DNA from: Pseudoduganella ginsengisoli
Lineage (GTDB): Bacteria > Pseudomonadota > Gammaproteobacteria > Burkholderiales > Burkholderiaceae_D
Assembly: GCF_009720865.1 (NCBI RefSeq)
Contig: NZ_WNLA01000005.1
Location: 244,045 to 308,044, forward strand
Reading direction: 5' to 3'
Length of the DNA stretch: 64,000 nt
Positions 36,354 through 45,299 of this stretch are shown piece after piece. The position numbers were made by a program, and so were the translations under genes. Below the pieces are notes generated by a model, which had not been told where the DNA came from, searched no databases, and worked only from the letters and a program-made list of their open reading frames with translations. Within the stretch, counting starts at the first letter, position 1; each line of letters begins with the position of its first letter.

Positions 36354-38117
36354 TCAATCCAGGTAGCGCATGGTAGCGCGCTGCAATTCATCTTCCAGCG
36401 CTGGCGACATCTGGTGCAGCGGGTTCGATTCCATCGTGCCGCTGGCCGTCACGCGGCTCATGATTTTCGGGAAATAGCTCTGTTCCGGGTCGATCGACAC
36501 GATGAACGCGGCCGGGCCGTCCGTATCGAACAGTTGCGCGAAATCGTCGTGCTGGTCGAAATCCTTGCCGATGCGCAGCGCCGGCACGCCCCACGCCTTG
36601 AACAGTACTTCCCAGTCCGGCAAGCCGAGGCCGGACTTGATATCGCAACCGATATAGCTGCCGCCAAAGTAATTCTTTTGCGTCATGCGGATCGATGCAT
36701 AGCCATTGTCGTCAAAGATGAACATTTTCAAGTTCAGCTTGTTGACGGCGGCCGTGCCGATTTCCTGCAAGTTTTGCGCGAAGCCGCCATCGCCTTCGAC
36801 CAGGATCGTGCGGCGGTCCGGGTGCGCCAGCGCAGCGCCGATGGCGCCGGACAAGCCATAGCCCATCGATGCCAGCCCTTTGTTGGTGACGATGGTCTGG
36901 CCGCGCTGCTGCGCGAACGTTTGCATCATGACGGTAAACGCGCCGCCAGAGCTGCATGGCACCACCACGTCGTCGGGACGGCAGCGGCGCGACAGTTGCT
37001 CGACGAAGCGGTACGGCGAAATGTACGCTTCACCCGTCGTGTTTTGCTCGATCAGCGGCACGGCGGCTTTCACTTCGCGGCAATACGCGAGCCAGTCTTC
37101 GTGCTGGCCCAGGTCGTGCGCGCTCAAGTCTTTCAGCAGCGTGTTGACGTCCGCGTGGATCGGCCATGCCACTTCCGGGTGGCCTTTTTCCAGTTCCGCC
37201 AGGTCCACGTCCACGTGCACGACTTCACCGTTCGGCACGAATTGCTGCCAGTTGAAGCCGGTCTGCTGCATGCCCAGGCGGGTGCCGAACGCCAGCAGCA
37301 AATCGCTTTGCTGCAACAGCAGGTTCGCATAGCGCTGGCCCCACGTATTTGGGCGGCCAAAGTAATTCGGGTGGTCGGCTTCGATGCGGTCGGCGCCATT
37401 CCACGTGGTGGCGATCGGCATGCCCATTTTTTCAAACTGGTCGTGCAACGCTGTCGCCGTAGTGCGCGACACGCCGCCGCCCAGCAGCATCAGTGGACGC
37501 TGCGCAGCGCGGATTTTTTCCGCCAGGCGTTCAATCACGCCGGCATCGGCTTTCGGCAGCGCTGGCGGTGCAGGCGGCGTCACTTGTTCCAGTTCTGCAC
37601 GGTCCACGGTGCGGCCCTGTATATCGAGCGGCAATTCCAGGAATACGGGGCCTTTGCGGCCATGGTTGGCATCCAGCACCAATTGCTCCATGCGGGCCCG
37701 CGTCACGGGTTCTTCCAGCAGCGCTGACACACTGCAGACGGGCTTGGCAATGGCGACACCGTCGATTTCCTGGATGCCGCGCTGGCGCAAGGTGCCACGG
37801 CTGAGGTCGGCGGTTTTCACCTGGCCGCCGATCACCAGCAATTCACGGCTTTCAAGGTACGCGCCGGCCAGCGCCGTCACCAGGTTGGTCATGCCGGGGC
37901 CGGCCGTCACCAGGGCAAACGCCTTGGAACCATCGGTGGACGATTCATTGAAATATTCAGCGGCCACGCCGGCTGCCACTTCATGGATCACGCTGACCAT
38001 TTTGAAGTGCTTGGCGCTGGAGGCCAGCATGTGCATGATGTTGCCGCCTGCCACATAGAAGCAGTGCGTGTAGCCCATACTTTTGAGCCATTCGGCAATG
38101 AGGTCGCTGTATTTCAT
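36354..38117 (-). CDS. TPP-dependent enzyme, acetolactate synthase-like (possible YerE-type sugar acyl-branching enzyme)
   Basis: The 587-residue protein has the three-domain acetohydroxyacid synthase layout. The catalytic Glu is in VIHEVAAG (E46), the middle domain includes LLGGGVSRTTA, and the TPP motif is VEGDGGFAQNLQ with FDDNGYASI. An AAGGA box precedes the ATG. In glycan loci with rfbF-rfbG-rfbH, a homologue (YerE) adds a two-carbon unit from pyruvate to C4 of CDP-3,6-dideoxy-4-keto-glucose to make yersiniose-type sugars. The neighbours here make that reading attractive, but ordinary acetolactate-synthase-like chemistry cannot be excluded. Confidence 0.85.
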   Translation of the reverse strand: MKYSDLIAEWLKSMGYTHCFYVAGGNIMHMLASSAKHFKMVSVIHEVAAGVAAEYFNESSTDGSKAFALVTAGPGMTNLVTALAGAYLESRELLVIGGQVKTADLSRGTLRQRGIQEIDGVAIAKPVCSVSALLEEPVTRARMEQLVLDANHGRKGPVFLELPLDIQGRTVDRAELEQVTPPAPPALPKADAGVIERLAEKIRAAQRPLMLLGGGVSRTTATALHDQFEKMGMPIATTWNGADRIEADHPNYFGRPNTWGQRYANLLLQQSDLLLAFGTRLGMQQTGFNWQQFVPNGEVVHVDVDLAELEKGHPEVAWPIHADVNTLLKDLSAHDLGQHEDWLAYCREVKAAVPLIEQNTTGEAYISPYRFVEQLSRRCRPDDVVVPCSSGGAFTVMMQTFAQQRGQTIVTNKGLASMGYGLSGAIGAALAHPDRRTILVEGDGGFAQNLQEIGTAAVNKLNLKMFIFDDNGYASIRMTQKNYFGGSYIGCDIKSGLGLPDWEVLFKAWGVPALRIGKDFDQHDDFAQLFDTDGPAAFIVSIDPEQSYFPKIMSRVTASGTMESNPLHQMSPALEDELQRATMRYLD

Positions 38118-38126
38118 GATGTTCCT

Positions 38127-39149
38127 TTAGCGGGTTGGCGCAGGCAGCGGTATGGCCAGCTCTTGCGCAATATATTGTGCGGTGGCAGCGATTTGCCGGT
38201 CCAGGTCCAGCGGTGCTATGCCCAGCAGTTGCTCCAGTTTTGCAATGGCCGCGCGGTTACCGGCATACAAGTCCGGCGTCAATGCGGGATCGAGCGGGGC
38301 GCGCTGTGGCGCGGTATCGCGGCCCAGCACGGCCGCCACGCGGCGCGCCAGCGCATCGAGTTCCACGGTTTCATCGGATGCCGTATCGAAGCACACGGTG
38401 GCGGGTGCTTCGGCGCGCAGCAGCAAGCCCAGGCACAGTTCCAGCAAATCGCCGATGTAGTAATACGAGCGCAGCACAGGGCGGCGCGCATTGATGGTGA
38501 TGGCGTCATCTTGCAGCAGGCGCGTGATGAACGACGCCAGCGCGTAGGCATCGAATTTATTGATGCACGGGCCGGCCAGGTTGAACACGCGCGGAATCAC
38601 GACACGTACGCCATGGGCCGCGCAGGCCGCCTGGAACGCTTGTTCATCTTCATACTTGAGCCGGCCATACAGCACGGCGTTGGGATTGCGTGCAGCGGCC
38701 AGCGCAGGGTCTTCCAGCCCGCGCAGGTAATCGTAGACGGCGCCCGACGATGGCACCAGCGCGCCCTGCACGGCGCCGGAGGCAATCCAGCCCAGCACGG
38801 CATGGCGGATCGCTTCATTGCGCGCGACGTATTCGTCCGCGCTCATGCCTTGCACCTTGTCCATTGTGAGGAACGCATAATGGCAGACCAGCAAGCGCTG
38901 ATTCGGTGGCGGCGTCCAGTCCAGCAGCGGTTCGATGGGCAACGTCACGCCATCCACGGCTATGCTGCCGGGACGGGAACCCAGTGCTGTCACGCGGCTG
39001 CTGAAGGCGTCGCCCAGTGCGGCGCGCAATGCGGCCAGGGTGGCGCGTCCGATCCAGCCATTGGCGCCCGTGACGACATAGTGCCACGGCGCGGCGCGCA
39101 GGCTGCCGGACAGTGCCGCCGACAGGGGCAGGGGAGACAGCGCCGCCAT
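38127..39149 (-). CDS. NAD-dependent epimerase/dehydratase, extended SDR
   Basis: The protein has about 340 residues from the ATG at 39149; a TTG two codons earlier overlaps the upstream stop. It has the NAD motif VVTGANGWIGRATL, SSGAVYDY and YGRLKYEDE, so Y-x-x-x-K is intact. It is a candidate reductase for the branched keto group left by the TPP enzyme next door (the role of YerF), or another sugar epimerase. It lies in a densely packed minus-strand operon. Confidence 0.85.
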   Translation of the reverse strand: MAALSPLPLSAALSGSLRAAPWHYVVTGANGWIGRATLAALRAALGDAFSSRVTALGSRPGSIAVDGVTLPIEPLLDWTPPPNQRLLVCHYAFLTMDKVQGMSADEYVARNEAIRHAVLGWIASGAVQGALVPSSGAVYDYLRGLEDPALAAARNPNAVLYGRLKYEDEQAFQAACAAHGVRVVIPRVFNLAGPCINKFDAYALASFITRLLQDDAITINARRPVLRSYYYIGDLLELCLGLLLRAEAPATVCFDTASDETVELDALARRVAAVLGRDTAPQRAPLDPALTPDLYAGNRAAIAKLEQLLGIAPLDLDRQIAATAQYIAQELAIPLPAPTR

Positions 39150-39151
39150 GG

Positions 39152-40228
39152 TCAAGCCGCGCCGCAGGTGGCAGCTTGCTGCAGTGCCGCTTCGAACGCC
39201 TGTTGCAGCATGGTGCGGCTGGCGTCGGTCTTCGGCAATTCCAGGCGGACCAGCTGGCCCTGCGCATCCGGCACGATGACAGCGTAATGGCTGGCGCTGT
39301 GCTTCTTGTCCGCTTCAAAGCGGCGCATCAGGTCGGCAACAAGCACTTGCGGAATCCAGCCCGGCAATTGCGGCAAGTTGGCCAGCAGGCGCGTCATGTA
39401 CGCTTCCATTTGCTGCACGCGCTGCGGCGGTGTCGGGTAATGCTGGTTCAGGCGCGCAAAGTGCAGCGACGCCAGCACGCCGATGCCGACAGCAATCCCG
39501 TGCGGAATCACGAAGTCGCATGCGCTTTCAATCGCATGGCCAAACGTGTGGCCATAGTTCAGCAGCAGGCGCTCTTTCTTGTCGTGCTCATCGATTTCAA
39601 TGAACCAGCGCTTGGTCATCAGCGACAGGCGGATCACGTCGCGCAATTGCTCGGGCGCGTCATGCGGCTGCGGATTCATGGCCAGGTAATCGTCAAACGC
39701 GCTGCCCGTGTGGGCAAAGCAAATCTTGACGGCTTCGCACAGGCCGGCCACGCGCTGTTCCGTGTTCAACGTGGCGGCGAATTTCATGTCGATCACCACG
39801 GTTTGCGGCGGGTAGAAATTGCCGACCAGGTTTTTATACGCGCCGACATTGATCGACGACTTGCCGCCGATGCAGGAATCCACCATGCCCAGCAACGTGG
39901 TCGGCACATAATCCCACTGCAGGCCGCGCATGTAGATGGACGTGACGAAGGTCGCGATATCCTGGATCACGCCGCCGCCGACTGCCAGCACGTGCGTCTT
40001 GCGGTTGGCGCCGAACTCGCGCATGGCAACGATGATGTCGCCCATGCGGTCCAGGCTCTTGGCCGCTTCCGTGGCTTCGATGCCGATGACTTTCAACCCC
40101 TGCGCCTGGTAGGCGGGGGCAAAGAATTGGTCGCACAGGACGATGGTGTCAGCACGGACAGCGTCGGTGCTGCCGATGCGCACGGCGTATTCGCCGGCGG
40201 ACGAGGCAATCTTAAAGGAGTCGGACAT
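39152..40228 (-). CDS. 3-dehydroquinate synthase (AroB)-family cyclase
   Basis: The start at 40228 (MSDSFKIASS) gives 358 residues, the size expected for AroB; the longer frame upstream overlaps the neighbouring gene. It carries the family core AVGGGVIQDIATF, PTTLLGMVDSCIGGKSS, NVGAYKNLVG and the zinc-ligand stretch YGHTFGHAIE. AroB homologues in glycan or natural-product clusters can be sugar-phosphate cyclases that act on sedoheptulose 7-phosphate. That fits the transketolase and GmhA-like genes, but plain dehydroquinate synthase activity is possible. It overlaps the upstream gene by 17 bases. Confidence 0.85.
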   Translation of the reverse strand: MSDSFKIASSAGEYAVRIGSTDAVRADTIVLCDQFFAPAYQAQGLKVIGIEATEAAKSLDRMGDIIVAMREFGANRKTHVLAVGGGVIQDIATFVTSIYMRGLQWDYVPTTLLGMVDSCIGGKSSINVGAYKNLVGNFYPPQTVVIDMKFAATLNTEQRVAGLCEAVKICFAHTGSAFDDYLAMNPQPHDAPEQLRDVIRLSLMTKRWFIEIDEHDKKERLLLNYGHTFGHAIESACDFVIPHGIAVGIGVLASLHFARLNQHYPTPPQRVQQMEAYMTRLLANLPQLPGWIPQVLVADLMRRFEADKKHSASHYAVIVPDAQGQLVRLELPKTDASRTMLQQAFEAALQQAATCGAA

Positions 40229-40955
40229 GGCTGAAGCCCAGGTCAGCCGCAATGAACTGGCCGGTAATCCCGGTGTTTTGCGGCGAGCACAGGAAGAGGG
40301 CCAGGCGGCTGACATCTTCCAGTGCGGGGAGTTTATGGAAATACGTGGCGTTGCTGAGCTTTTCCAGCTGGGCCGGCGCGACGTTCTTGCGCGTCATCGG
40401 CGTGTCCAGTGCACCGGGCAGGATGGCGTTGATCAGCATGCCTTCCTTGGCCAGGTCGGCGCTGGCGGACAACACCAGGCCCTGCAATGCAGCCTTGGTC
40501 ATGCAGTAGGACAGCTTGTCCTGGCGCGCCAGGTTTTGCCAGATCGAACTGATGACAGCCAGGCGGGCGCCAGGCGCCAGCAGCTTTTTGTCGAGCAGGA
40601 ATTTCAGCGTGGACAGGATGTACAGGCAATTGGCCTGGTACAGGGCCAGGTGCTGGTCCAGATCCACGTTGTAGACATTGTCGGTACCGTTGGCGCCTTG
40701 CGCCCAGCAGACCGCGTGATACGGTCCGCCGGCCGTGAGGGCAGCCTCGCCTTCCGGCGTGGCGCTGAACGGGTCATACGCCAGCGGACGGATGTGATCC
40801 CAGGCCGGGTCGGTGGCGTCAACGCCACCGCTGCGGGACACGCCCGCGACTTCCCAGCCTTCCGCGGCAAACCGCGTCGCAATCGCGGAGCCGATGGCGC
40901 CGGTGGCGCCGAAAACCAGCGCGCGCACAGGCGCGCCCGCAATTGCGTCCACCAT
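40212..40955 (-). CDS. Short-chain dehydrogenase/reductase
   Basis: The 247-residue classical SDR has VFGATGAIGSAIA as cofactor motif, Ser in VISSIW and the catalytic pair SYCMTK. The final segment ITGQFIAADLG is typical. It begins 2 bases after the aldolase-like gene. It is a likely keto reductase in the CDP-sugar or cyclitol branch; the substrate is unknown. Confidence 0.86.
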   Translation of the reverse strand: MVDAIAGAPVRALVFGATGAIGSAIATRFAAEGWEVAGVSRSGGVDATDPAWDHIRPLAYDPFSATPEGEAALTAGGPYHAVCWAQGANGTDNVYNVDLDQHLALYQANCLYILSTLKFLLDKKLLAPGARLAVISSIWQNLARQDKLSYCMTKAALQGLVLSASADLAKEGMLINAILPGALDTPMTRKNVAPAQLEKLSNATYFHKLPALEDVSRLALFLCSPQNTGITGQFIAADLGFSHVRLL

Positions 40956-40957
40956 GC

Positions 40958-41755
40958 TTATTTGTTCAATACTTTCCAGCGTGCTTCCAGCATGTCGATA
41001 CGTTTCGCATCTTCGCGCTCGATGAAGCCATAGTAGTCACGCTTGTTCTGCAGCCACAGCAGTTCAAAGTGCACAGCTTGCAGCAAGCCTTGCTCCATGT
41101 TGGGCGCGTTGGCAGCCTGGCCGTCGAAGATCACCTTGCGGGTTTCGAAACGGGTCAGGTGCACGGCAGCCATGCGGCGCAGTGCCGGCAGCGAATCCAT
41201 CGATACACCGCCACCCACCACCAGGTCCAGCTTGTGCTGTTTGCATACGGCGGCGGTTTTCAGGATGTAATCGGTAACCTGGTCGGAATTGATGTCGTCG
41301 CGCGACAGGCCGTGCGACAGCGAGAAGTCCACGCGGCCAAACACGATGCCTTGCACACCATTCGCGGCGGCGGCAGCCTTGGCCATGTCTTCCAGGTGGC
41401 CGAAGGTGGACAGGGTTTCCAGGTTGAACAGGAAGTCGGTATCCGACTGTTCTTCAGCGGAATACACCTTGTTTTTCGCGTCGATGAATTTCGACAGCGC
41501 GTAGGGCGTTTCCACCATCGGTGCAATGATGTAATCAACGCCGATCTGGCGGCTTTCCAGCAAGTCGCGTACGGCTTCGCAGCCGCCGATCTTCAGGCCG
41601 ACTTTCAGTTCAGCGTGGCGCGCGATGTCCAGCAAGCGCAGCAGCTCATCGATACGGGTGCCCTCGGCTTCGAATTCGGCCTTGACTGCCAGGTAACCGA
41701 ATTCCTCTTTGCCACGTTTCAGAATATCCAGCATCTGACGTTCGCGTTTGTTCAT
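40958..41755 (-). CDS. HpcH/HpaI-type aldolase/citrate lyase family protein
   Basis: The 265-residue TIM-barrel-type protein has the family pattern [23 protein letters not shown] (metal-binding Glu) and [12 protein letters not shown] (acidic metal ligand). Such enzymes make or cleave C-C bonds using pyruvate-like or acetyl substrates. In this operon it could build a carbon-chain branch or supply an activated fragment. GGAGG lies 8 bases before the ATG and a good -10 element lies about 60 bases upstream. Confidence 0.82.
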   Translation of the reverse strand: MNKRERQMLDILKRGKEEFGYLAVKAEFEAEGTRIDELLRLLDIARHAELKVGLKIGGCEAVRDLLESRQIGVDYIIAPMVETPYALSKFIDAKNKVYSAEEQSDTDFLFNLETLSTFGHLEDMAKAAAAANGVQGIVFGRVDFSLSHGLSRDDINSDQVTDYILKTAAVCKQHKLDLVVGGGVSMDSLPALRRMAAVHLTRFETRKVIFDGQAANAPNMEQGLLQAVHFELLWLQNKRDYYGFIEREDAKRIDMLEARWKVLNK

Positions 41756-41812
41756 TTTTCACTTCCTCCATCACTTGATTGAGATGCTGCCGTTAGAGCA
41801 GGGGCGTTGGCC

Positions 41813-41818
41813 ATTATA
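41813..41818 (-). promoter_or_regulatory. Possible -10 element before the aldolase gene
   Basis: TATAAT (perfect consensus on the minus strand) lies in the 140-base gap between rfbH and the aldolase gene, about 57 bases before the start codon. No good -35 box is found, so it may be an activator-dependent or weak internal promoter. Confidence 0.4.
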
Positions 41819-41895
41819 TGCTGCAGAGACAGGTTTAATTGGCCGAGAAATGCGCCTATGCCCCTGTTATTTCACTCTTTGATACGGATTGACGA

Positions 41896-43215
41896 TCAAA
41901 AACCAACACCAAAGAACTCTTCAATCTTGGTAGCGGCATATTCCAGCATTTCCTTAGTCAATCCTGGATAGACGCCGATCCAGAACGTGTCGTTCATGAC
42001 GATATCGGTATTCGTCAATTCACCGGAAACGCGGTAGTTGCGGCCCACCATGTAAGGCTGGCGCGTCAGGTTGCCTGCGAACAGCAGGCGGGTACCGATC
42101 TTGTGCTGGTCCAGGTACTGCAGCAAGTCCACGCGCGACACGCCGGATTCAGCCTTGATGGTCATCGGGAAGCCGAACCACGACGGGTCTGAATGTTCGG
42201 TGGCTTCCGGCAAGATCAGGAATTCCGTGCACGTTTGCAGCCGCTCTTTGAGGAACTTGAAATTGTCCTTGCGGGCCTGGATGAAGCCGGCTGCGCGGTC
42301 GATTTGCGCCACGCCGCATGCGGCTTGCATATCTGTAATCTTGAGGTTGTAGCCGAGGTGCGAATACGTGTATTTGTGGTCATAGCCTTCCGGCAAAGTG
42401 CCCAGCTTCCAGCAGAAGCGCTTGCCGCACGTGTTGTCCTTGCCTGGCGCGCAATAGCAGTCGCGGCCCCAGTCGCGGAACGATTCCGCAATGGCTTTCA
42501 ATTCAGGATTGTTGGTGAAGACTGCGCCGCCTTCGCCCATCGTGATGTGGTGGGCTGGATAGAACGACATGGTGCCGATGTCGCCAAAGGTGCCGACCAT
42601 TTTGCCGTGGTACGTGGAGCCCAGCGCGTCGCAGCAATCTTCCACCAGCCACAGGTTGTATTTCTTGCAGATGGCGGTAATCGCATCGAGGTTGTAGGGG
42701 TTGCCCAACGTGTGGGCCAGCATAATCGCCTTGGTCTTCGGCGAAATCGCTGCCTCCAGCTTCGTTACGTCAATGTTGTACGTGCCCAGTTCCACGTCGA
42801 CAAACACGGGCACGGCGCCGAATTGCAGGATCGGGTTCACGGTGGTCGGGAAGCCGGCTGCCACGCCGATGACTTCGTCGCCTGGCAGAATCGCGCGGTC
42901 GCCCAGTTTGGGCGACGTCAGCGCGGAAAACGCCACCAGGTTGGCGGACGACCCGGAGTTGACGGTAATGAGGAATTGCACGCCCAGCAGCTTGGCCAGT
43001 TTCGCTTCGAACTCATCATTGAAACGGCCTGTGGTCAGCCATGCATCCAGCGAGGCATCGACCATCCGTTCCATTTCCGGCGCGCCGACGACTTTACCGG
43101 CCGGCGGGATCACGGATTCACCGGGGACGAAAGCCTTCGGCTGGCTGGCCAGCGCGCCATATTCGGCTACCAGCTTGAGGATTTGTTCGCGCAATTGTTC
43201 TTTGGTCTGGCTCAT
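41896..43215 (-). CDS. rfbH: CDP-4-dehydro-6-deoxyglucose 3-dehydratase (RfbH/DdhC, E1)
   Basis: The 439-residue DegT-fold protein shows the hallmark of E1-type dehydratases: His222 replaces the PLP lysine in [14 protein letters not shown]. Cysteines for an iron-sulfur cluster are present (C194/C195, C253, C255, C263 and C268). It removes the 3-hydroxyl of CDP-4-keto-6-deoxyglucose using PMP and needs an E3 reductase (DdhD/RfbI). No E3 gene is visible in the window. It is the third gene of the rfbF-rfbG-rfbH group. Confidence 0.95.
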   Translation of the reverse strand: MSQTKEQLREQILKLVAEYGALASQPKAFVPGESVIPPAGKVVGAPEMERMVDASLDAWLTTGRFNDEFEAKLAKLLGVQFLITVNSGSSANLVAFSALTSPKLGDRAILPGDEVIGVAAGFPTTVNPILQFGAVPVFVDVELGTYNIDVTKLEAAISPKTKAIMLAHTLGNPYNLDAITAICKKYNLWLVEDCCDALGSTYHGKMVGTFGDIGTMSFYPAHHITMGEGGAVFTNNPELKAIAESFRDWGRDCYCAPGKDNTCGKRFCWKLGTLPEGYDHKYTYSHLGYNLKITDMQAACGVAQIDRAAGFIQARKDNFKFLKERLQTCTEFLILPEATEHSDPSWFGFPMTIKAESGVSRVDLLQYLDQHKIGTRLLFAGNLTRQPYMVGRNYRVSGELTNTDIVMNDTFWIGVYPGLTKEMLEYAATKIEEFFGVGF

Positions 43216-43230
43216 GATGTGCTGCCTTAC

Positions 43231-44304
43231 TTAAATTTCAGTGTTTTGATATTCGGTGATCTGCGCCAGGGTCAGCGCGCGCATGTCCGCGCCGTCCGCG
43301 TGCGCCTTGTGCCACGAGACAATCTGGTCGATGGTATGCGCCAGGTTCCAGCGCGGCTGCCAGCCCAGGCGGCCTTTCGCCTTCGAGCAGTCCAGTTTCA
43401 GATAGGTTGCCTCATGTGGCTGCGGCGCGGCGTCCAGTTGCCATGCGGCGCCATCGCCCCAGCTGTCGCACAGGCGGGAAATGATCCATTCCACAGGGCG
43501 GGCATCGGCATCATGCGGGCCGAAATTAAAACCTTCGGCAAACGTTGCGCCGTGTTCATATAAATGTTCGGCCAAGGTCAGGTAGCCCGACAGTGGTTCC
43601 AGCACGTGCTGCCACGGACGGATCGCGTGCGGACTGCGGATTTGCACGGGTTTGCCGGCGGCAATTGCGCGGACCATGTCGGGAATCAAACGGTCTTCCG
43701 CCCAGTCGCCGCCACCAATCACATTGCCGGCGCGGCCGGAACCCAATGCAATGCCGTGCTCGGCATACTTGGCCGGATTGAAATACGAATTGCGGTACGC
43801 GCTGGTGATTAGTTCCGCGCAACCCTTGCTGTTGCTGTAAGGATCGTAGCCGCCCATGGGTTCGTTTTCACGGTACCCCCACGGCCATTCCTTGTTTTCA
43901 TAGCACTTGTCGCTGGTGACGTTGACGACAGCCTTGATGCCCGGCGTGGCGCGCACGGCTTCAAACACGTGCACCAAGCCCATGACGTTGGTGGCGTACG
44001 TTTCCACCGGGTGCGCATACGAATAGCGCACCAGCGCTTGCGCCGCCATGTGGATGACGATGTCCGGCTGTGCTGCCTGCATGGCGGCACGCACGGCGTC
44101 CGCGTCGCGGATATCGCCGAGTGTCGATTGCATGCCTTGCGCCACCTGGGCGACGTCGAACAGGCTGGGCTGGCTCGGCGCGGGCAGCGCAAAACCGTGC
44201 ACCTGTGCACCCAATTGCTGCAGCCACAAGCTGAGCCAGCTGCCTTTAAAACCCGTGTGACCGGTAAGAAATACGCGTTTGCCTTGCCAGAACGATGGCT
44301 TCAT
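43231..44304 (-). CDS. rfbG: CDP-glucose 4,6-dehydratase
   Basis: The ATG at 44304 overlaps the rfbF stop codon (ATGA), giving 357 residues. It has the NAD motif [15 protein letters not shown], the RfbG/DdhB-type active site TSDKCYEN and YSNSKGCAE, and the [16 protein letters not shown] stretch characteristic of CDP-glucose 4,6-dehydratases. It converts CDP-glucose to CDP-4-keto-6-deoxyglucose in the cytoplasm and feeds RfbH. Confidence 0.95.
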   Translation of the reverse strand: MKPSFWQGKRVFLTGHTGFKGSWLSLWLQQLGAQVHGFALPAPSQPSLFDVAQVAQGMQSTLGDIRDADAVRAAMQAAQPDIVIHMAAQALVRYSYAHPVETYATNVMGLVHVFEAVRATPGIKAVVNVTSDKCYENKEWPWGYRENEPMGGYDPYSNSKGCAELITSAYRNSYFNPAKYAEHGIALGSGRAGNVIGGGDWAEDRLIPDMVRAIAAGKPVQIRSPHAIRPWQHVLEPLSGYLTLAEHLYEHGATFAEGFNFGPHDADARPVEWIISRLCDSWGDGAAWQLDAAPQPHEATYLKLDCSKAKGRLGWQPRWNLAHTIDQIVSWHKAHADGADMRALTLAQITEYQNTEI

Positions 44305-45074
44305 GCCCAGCGCTTCCATGGGGCATGACCGCTTTGCCACAATTCTTCCAGCGCGACTTTATCGCGCAGCGTATCCATCGGCTGCCAGAAACCACTGTGC
44401 GGATAGGCATTCAGCTGGCGGTCCGTGGCGAGTTTTTCCAGCGGGTCGCGTTCCCAGTACGTGCCGTCATCGGTAATGTAATCGATGACTTTCGGCGACA
44501 GCACGAAGTAGCCGCCATTGATCCAGTTGCCGTCGCCTTGCGGTTTTTCCTTGAAGGCCGTGATGGCGTCGCCATCGAGGTCCAGTGCGCCAAAGCGGCC
44601 CGGCGGCTGCACGGCCGTCATCGTGGCCAGCTTGCCATGTGCCTTATGGAACGCAATCGATGCTGTGATGTCGATGTCGGAGACGCCGTCGCCGTACGTA
44701 AAGCAGAACGCGTCATCGTTTTCCACATACTGGCGCACGCGCTTCAGGCGGCCGCCCGTTTGCGTGGTGTCGCCCGTATCGACCAAGGTGACTTTCCACG
44801 GTTCGGCATGGCGCTCATGCACTTGCATGGTGTTGTTTTGCATGTCGAACGTGACGTCCGACGTATGCAGGAAATAGTTGGCGAAGAATTCCTTGATCAC
44901 GTAACCCTTGTAGCCGCAGCAAATCACGAAATCGTTGATGCCGTGCGCCGAGTACGTTTTGAGGATGTGCCACAAGATGGGCTTGCCACCGATTTCCACC
45001 ATCGGTTTGGGTTTGACGGTGGTCTCTTCACTCAGCCGTGTACCCAGTCCGCCTGCAAGAATGACTGCTTTCAT
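44301..45074 (-). CDS. rfbF: Glucose-1-phosphate cytidylyltransferase
   Basis: The start at 45074 ([14 protein letters not shown]) is chosen because a GGGAG box lies just upstream; an earlier in-frame start is not supported. The 257-residue protein has the nucleotidyltransferase signature, [17 protein letters not shown] typical of RfbF, and the [11 protein letters not shown] metal site. It makes CDP-glucose from CTP and glucose 1-phosphate, the first step of CDP-dideoxyhexose synthesis. It is the first gene of the minus-strand glycan operon. Confidence 0.95.
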   Translation of the reverse strand: MKAVILAGGLGTRLSEETTVKPKPMVEIGGKPILWHILKTYSAHGINDFVICCGYKGYVIKEFFANYFLHTSDVTFDMQNNTMQVHERHAEPWKVTLVDTGDTTQTGGRLKRVRQYVENDDAFCFTYGDGVSDIDITASIAFHKAHGKLATMTAVQPPGRFGALDLDGDAITAFKEKPQGDGNWINGGYFVLSPKVIDYITDDGTYWERDPLEKLATDRQLNAYPHSGFWQPMDTLRDKVALEELWQSGHAPWKRWA

Positions 45075-45245
45075 GTTGCTCCCTTTTGTTCTGTAGTTTG
45101 GCAGCGGAATACGCAAGTAGGCGGTGATTCTTCTGCCAGTCTATTATCGGCTGGCGTGGGCTATTCTAAACCAGAAACAAAGGGGTTGTGGGGGGCTTTC
45201 TTGCGACTTTCCCCTATGACAGCACCCCTTTGTGGCGGGGGCGCC

Positions 45246-45285
45246 AAAAGAAAAAGCGCCGTTCCCGCGAACGGGAAACGGCGCT
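45246..45285 (-). terminator. Rho-independent terminator after the third giant gene
   Basis: On the minus strand AAGCGCCGTT(T)CCCG and CGGGAACGGCGCTT pair around a TTCG loop and run into TTTTTCTTTT. It lies just after the stop codon of the giant gene and separates it from rfbF, about 170 bases further on the same strand. Confidence 0.9.
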
Positions 45286-45299
45286 TGGGTTGCGGCTGC

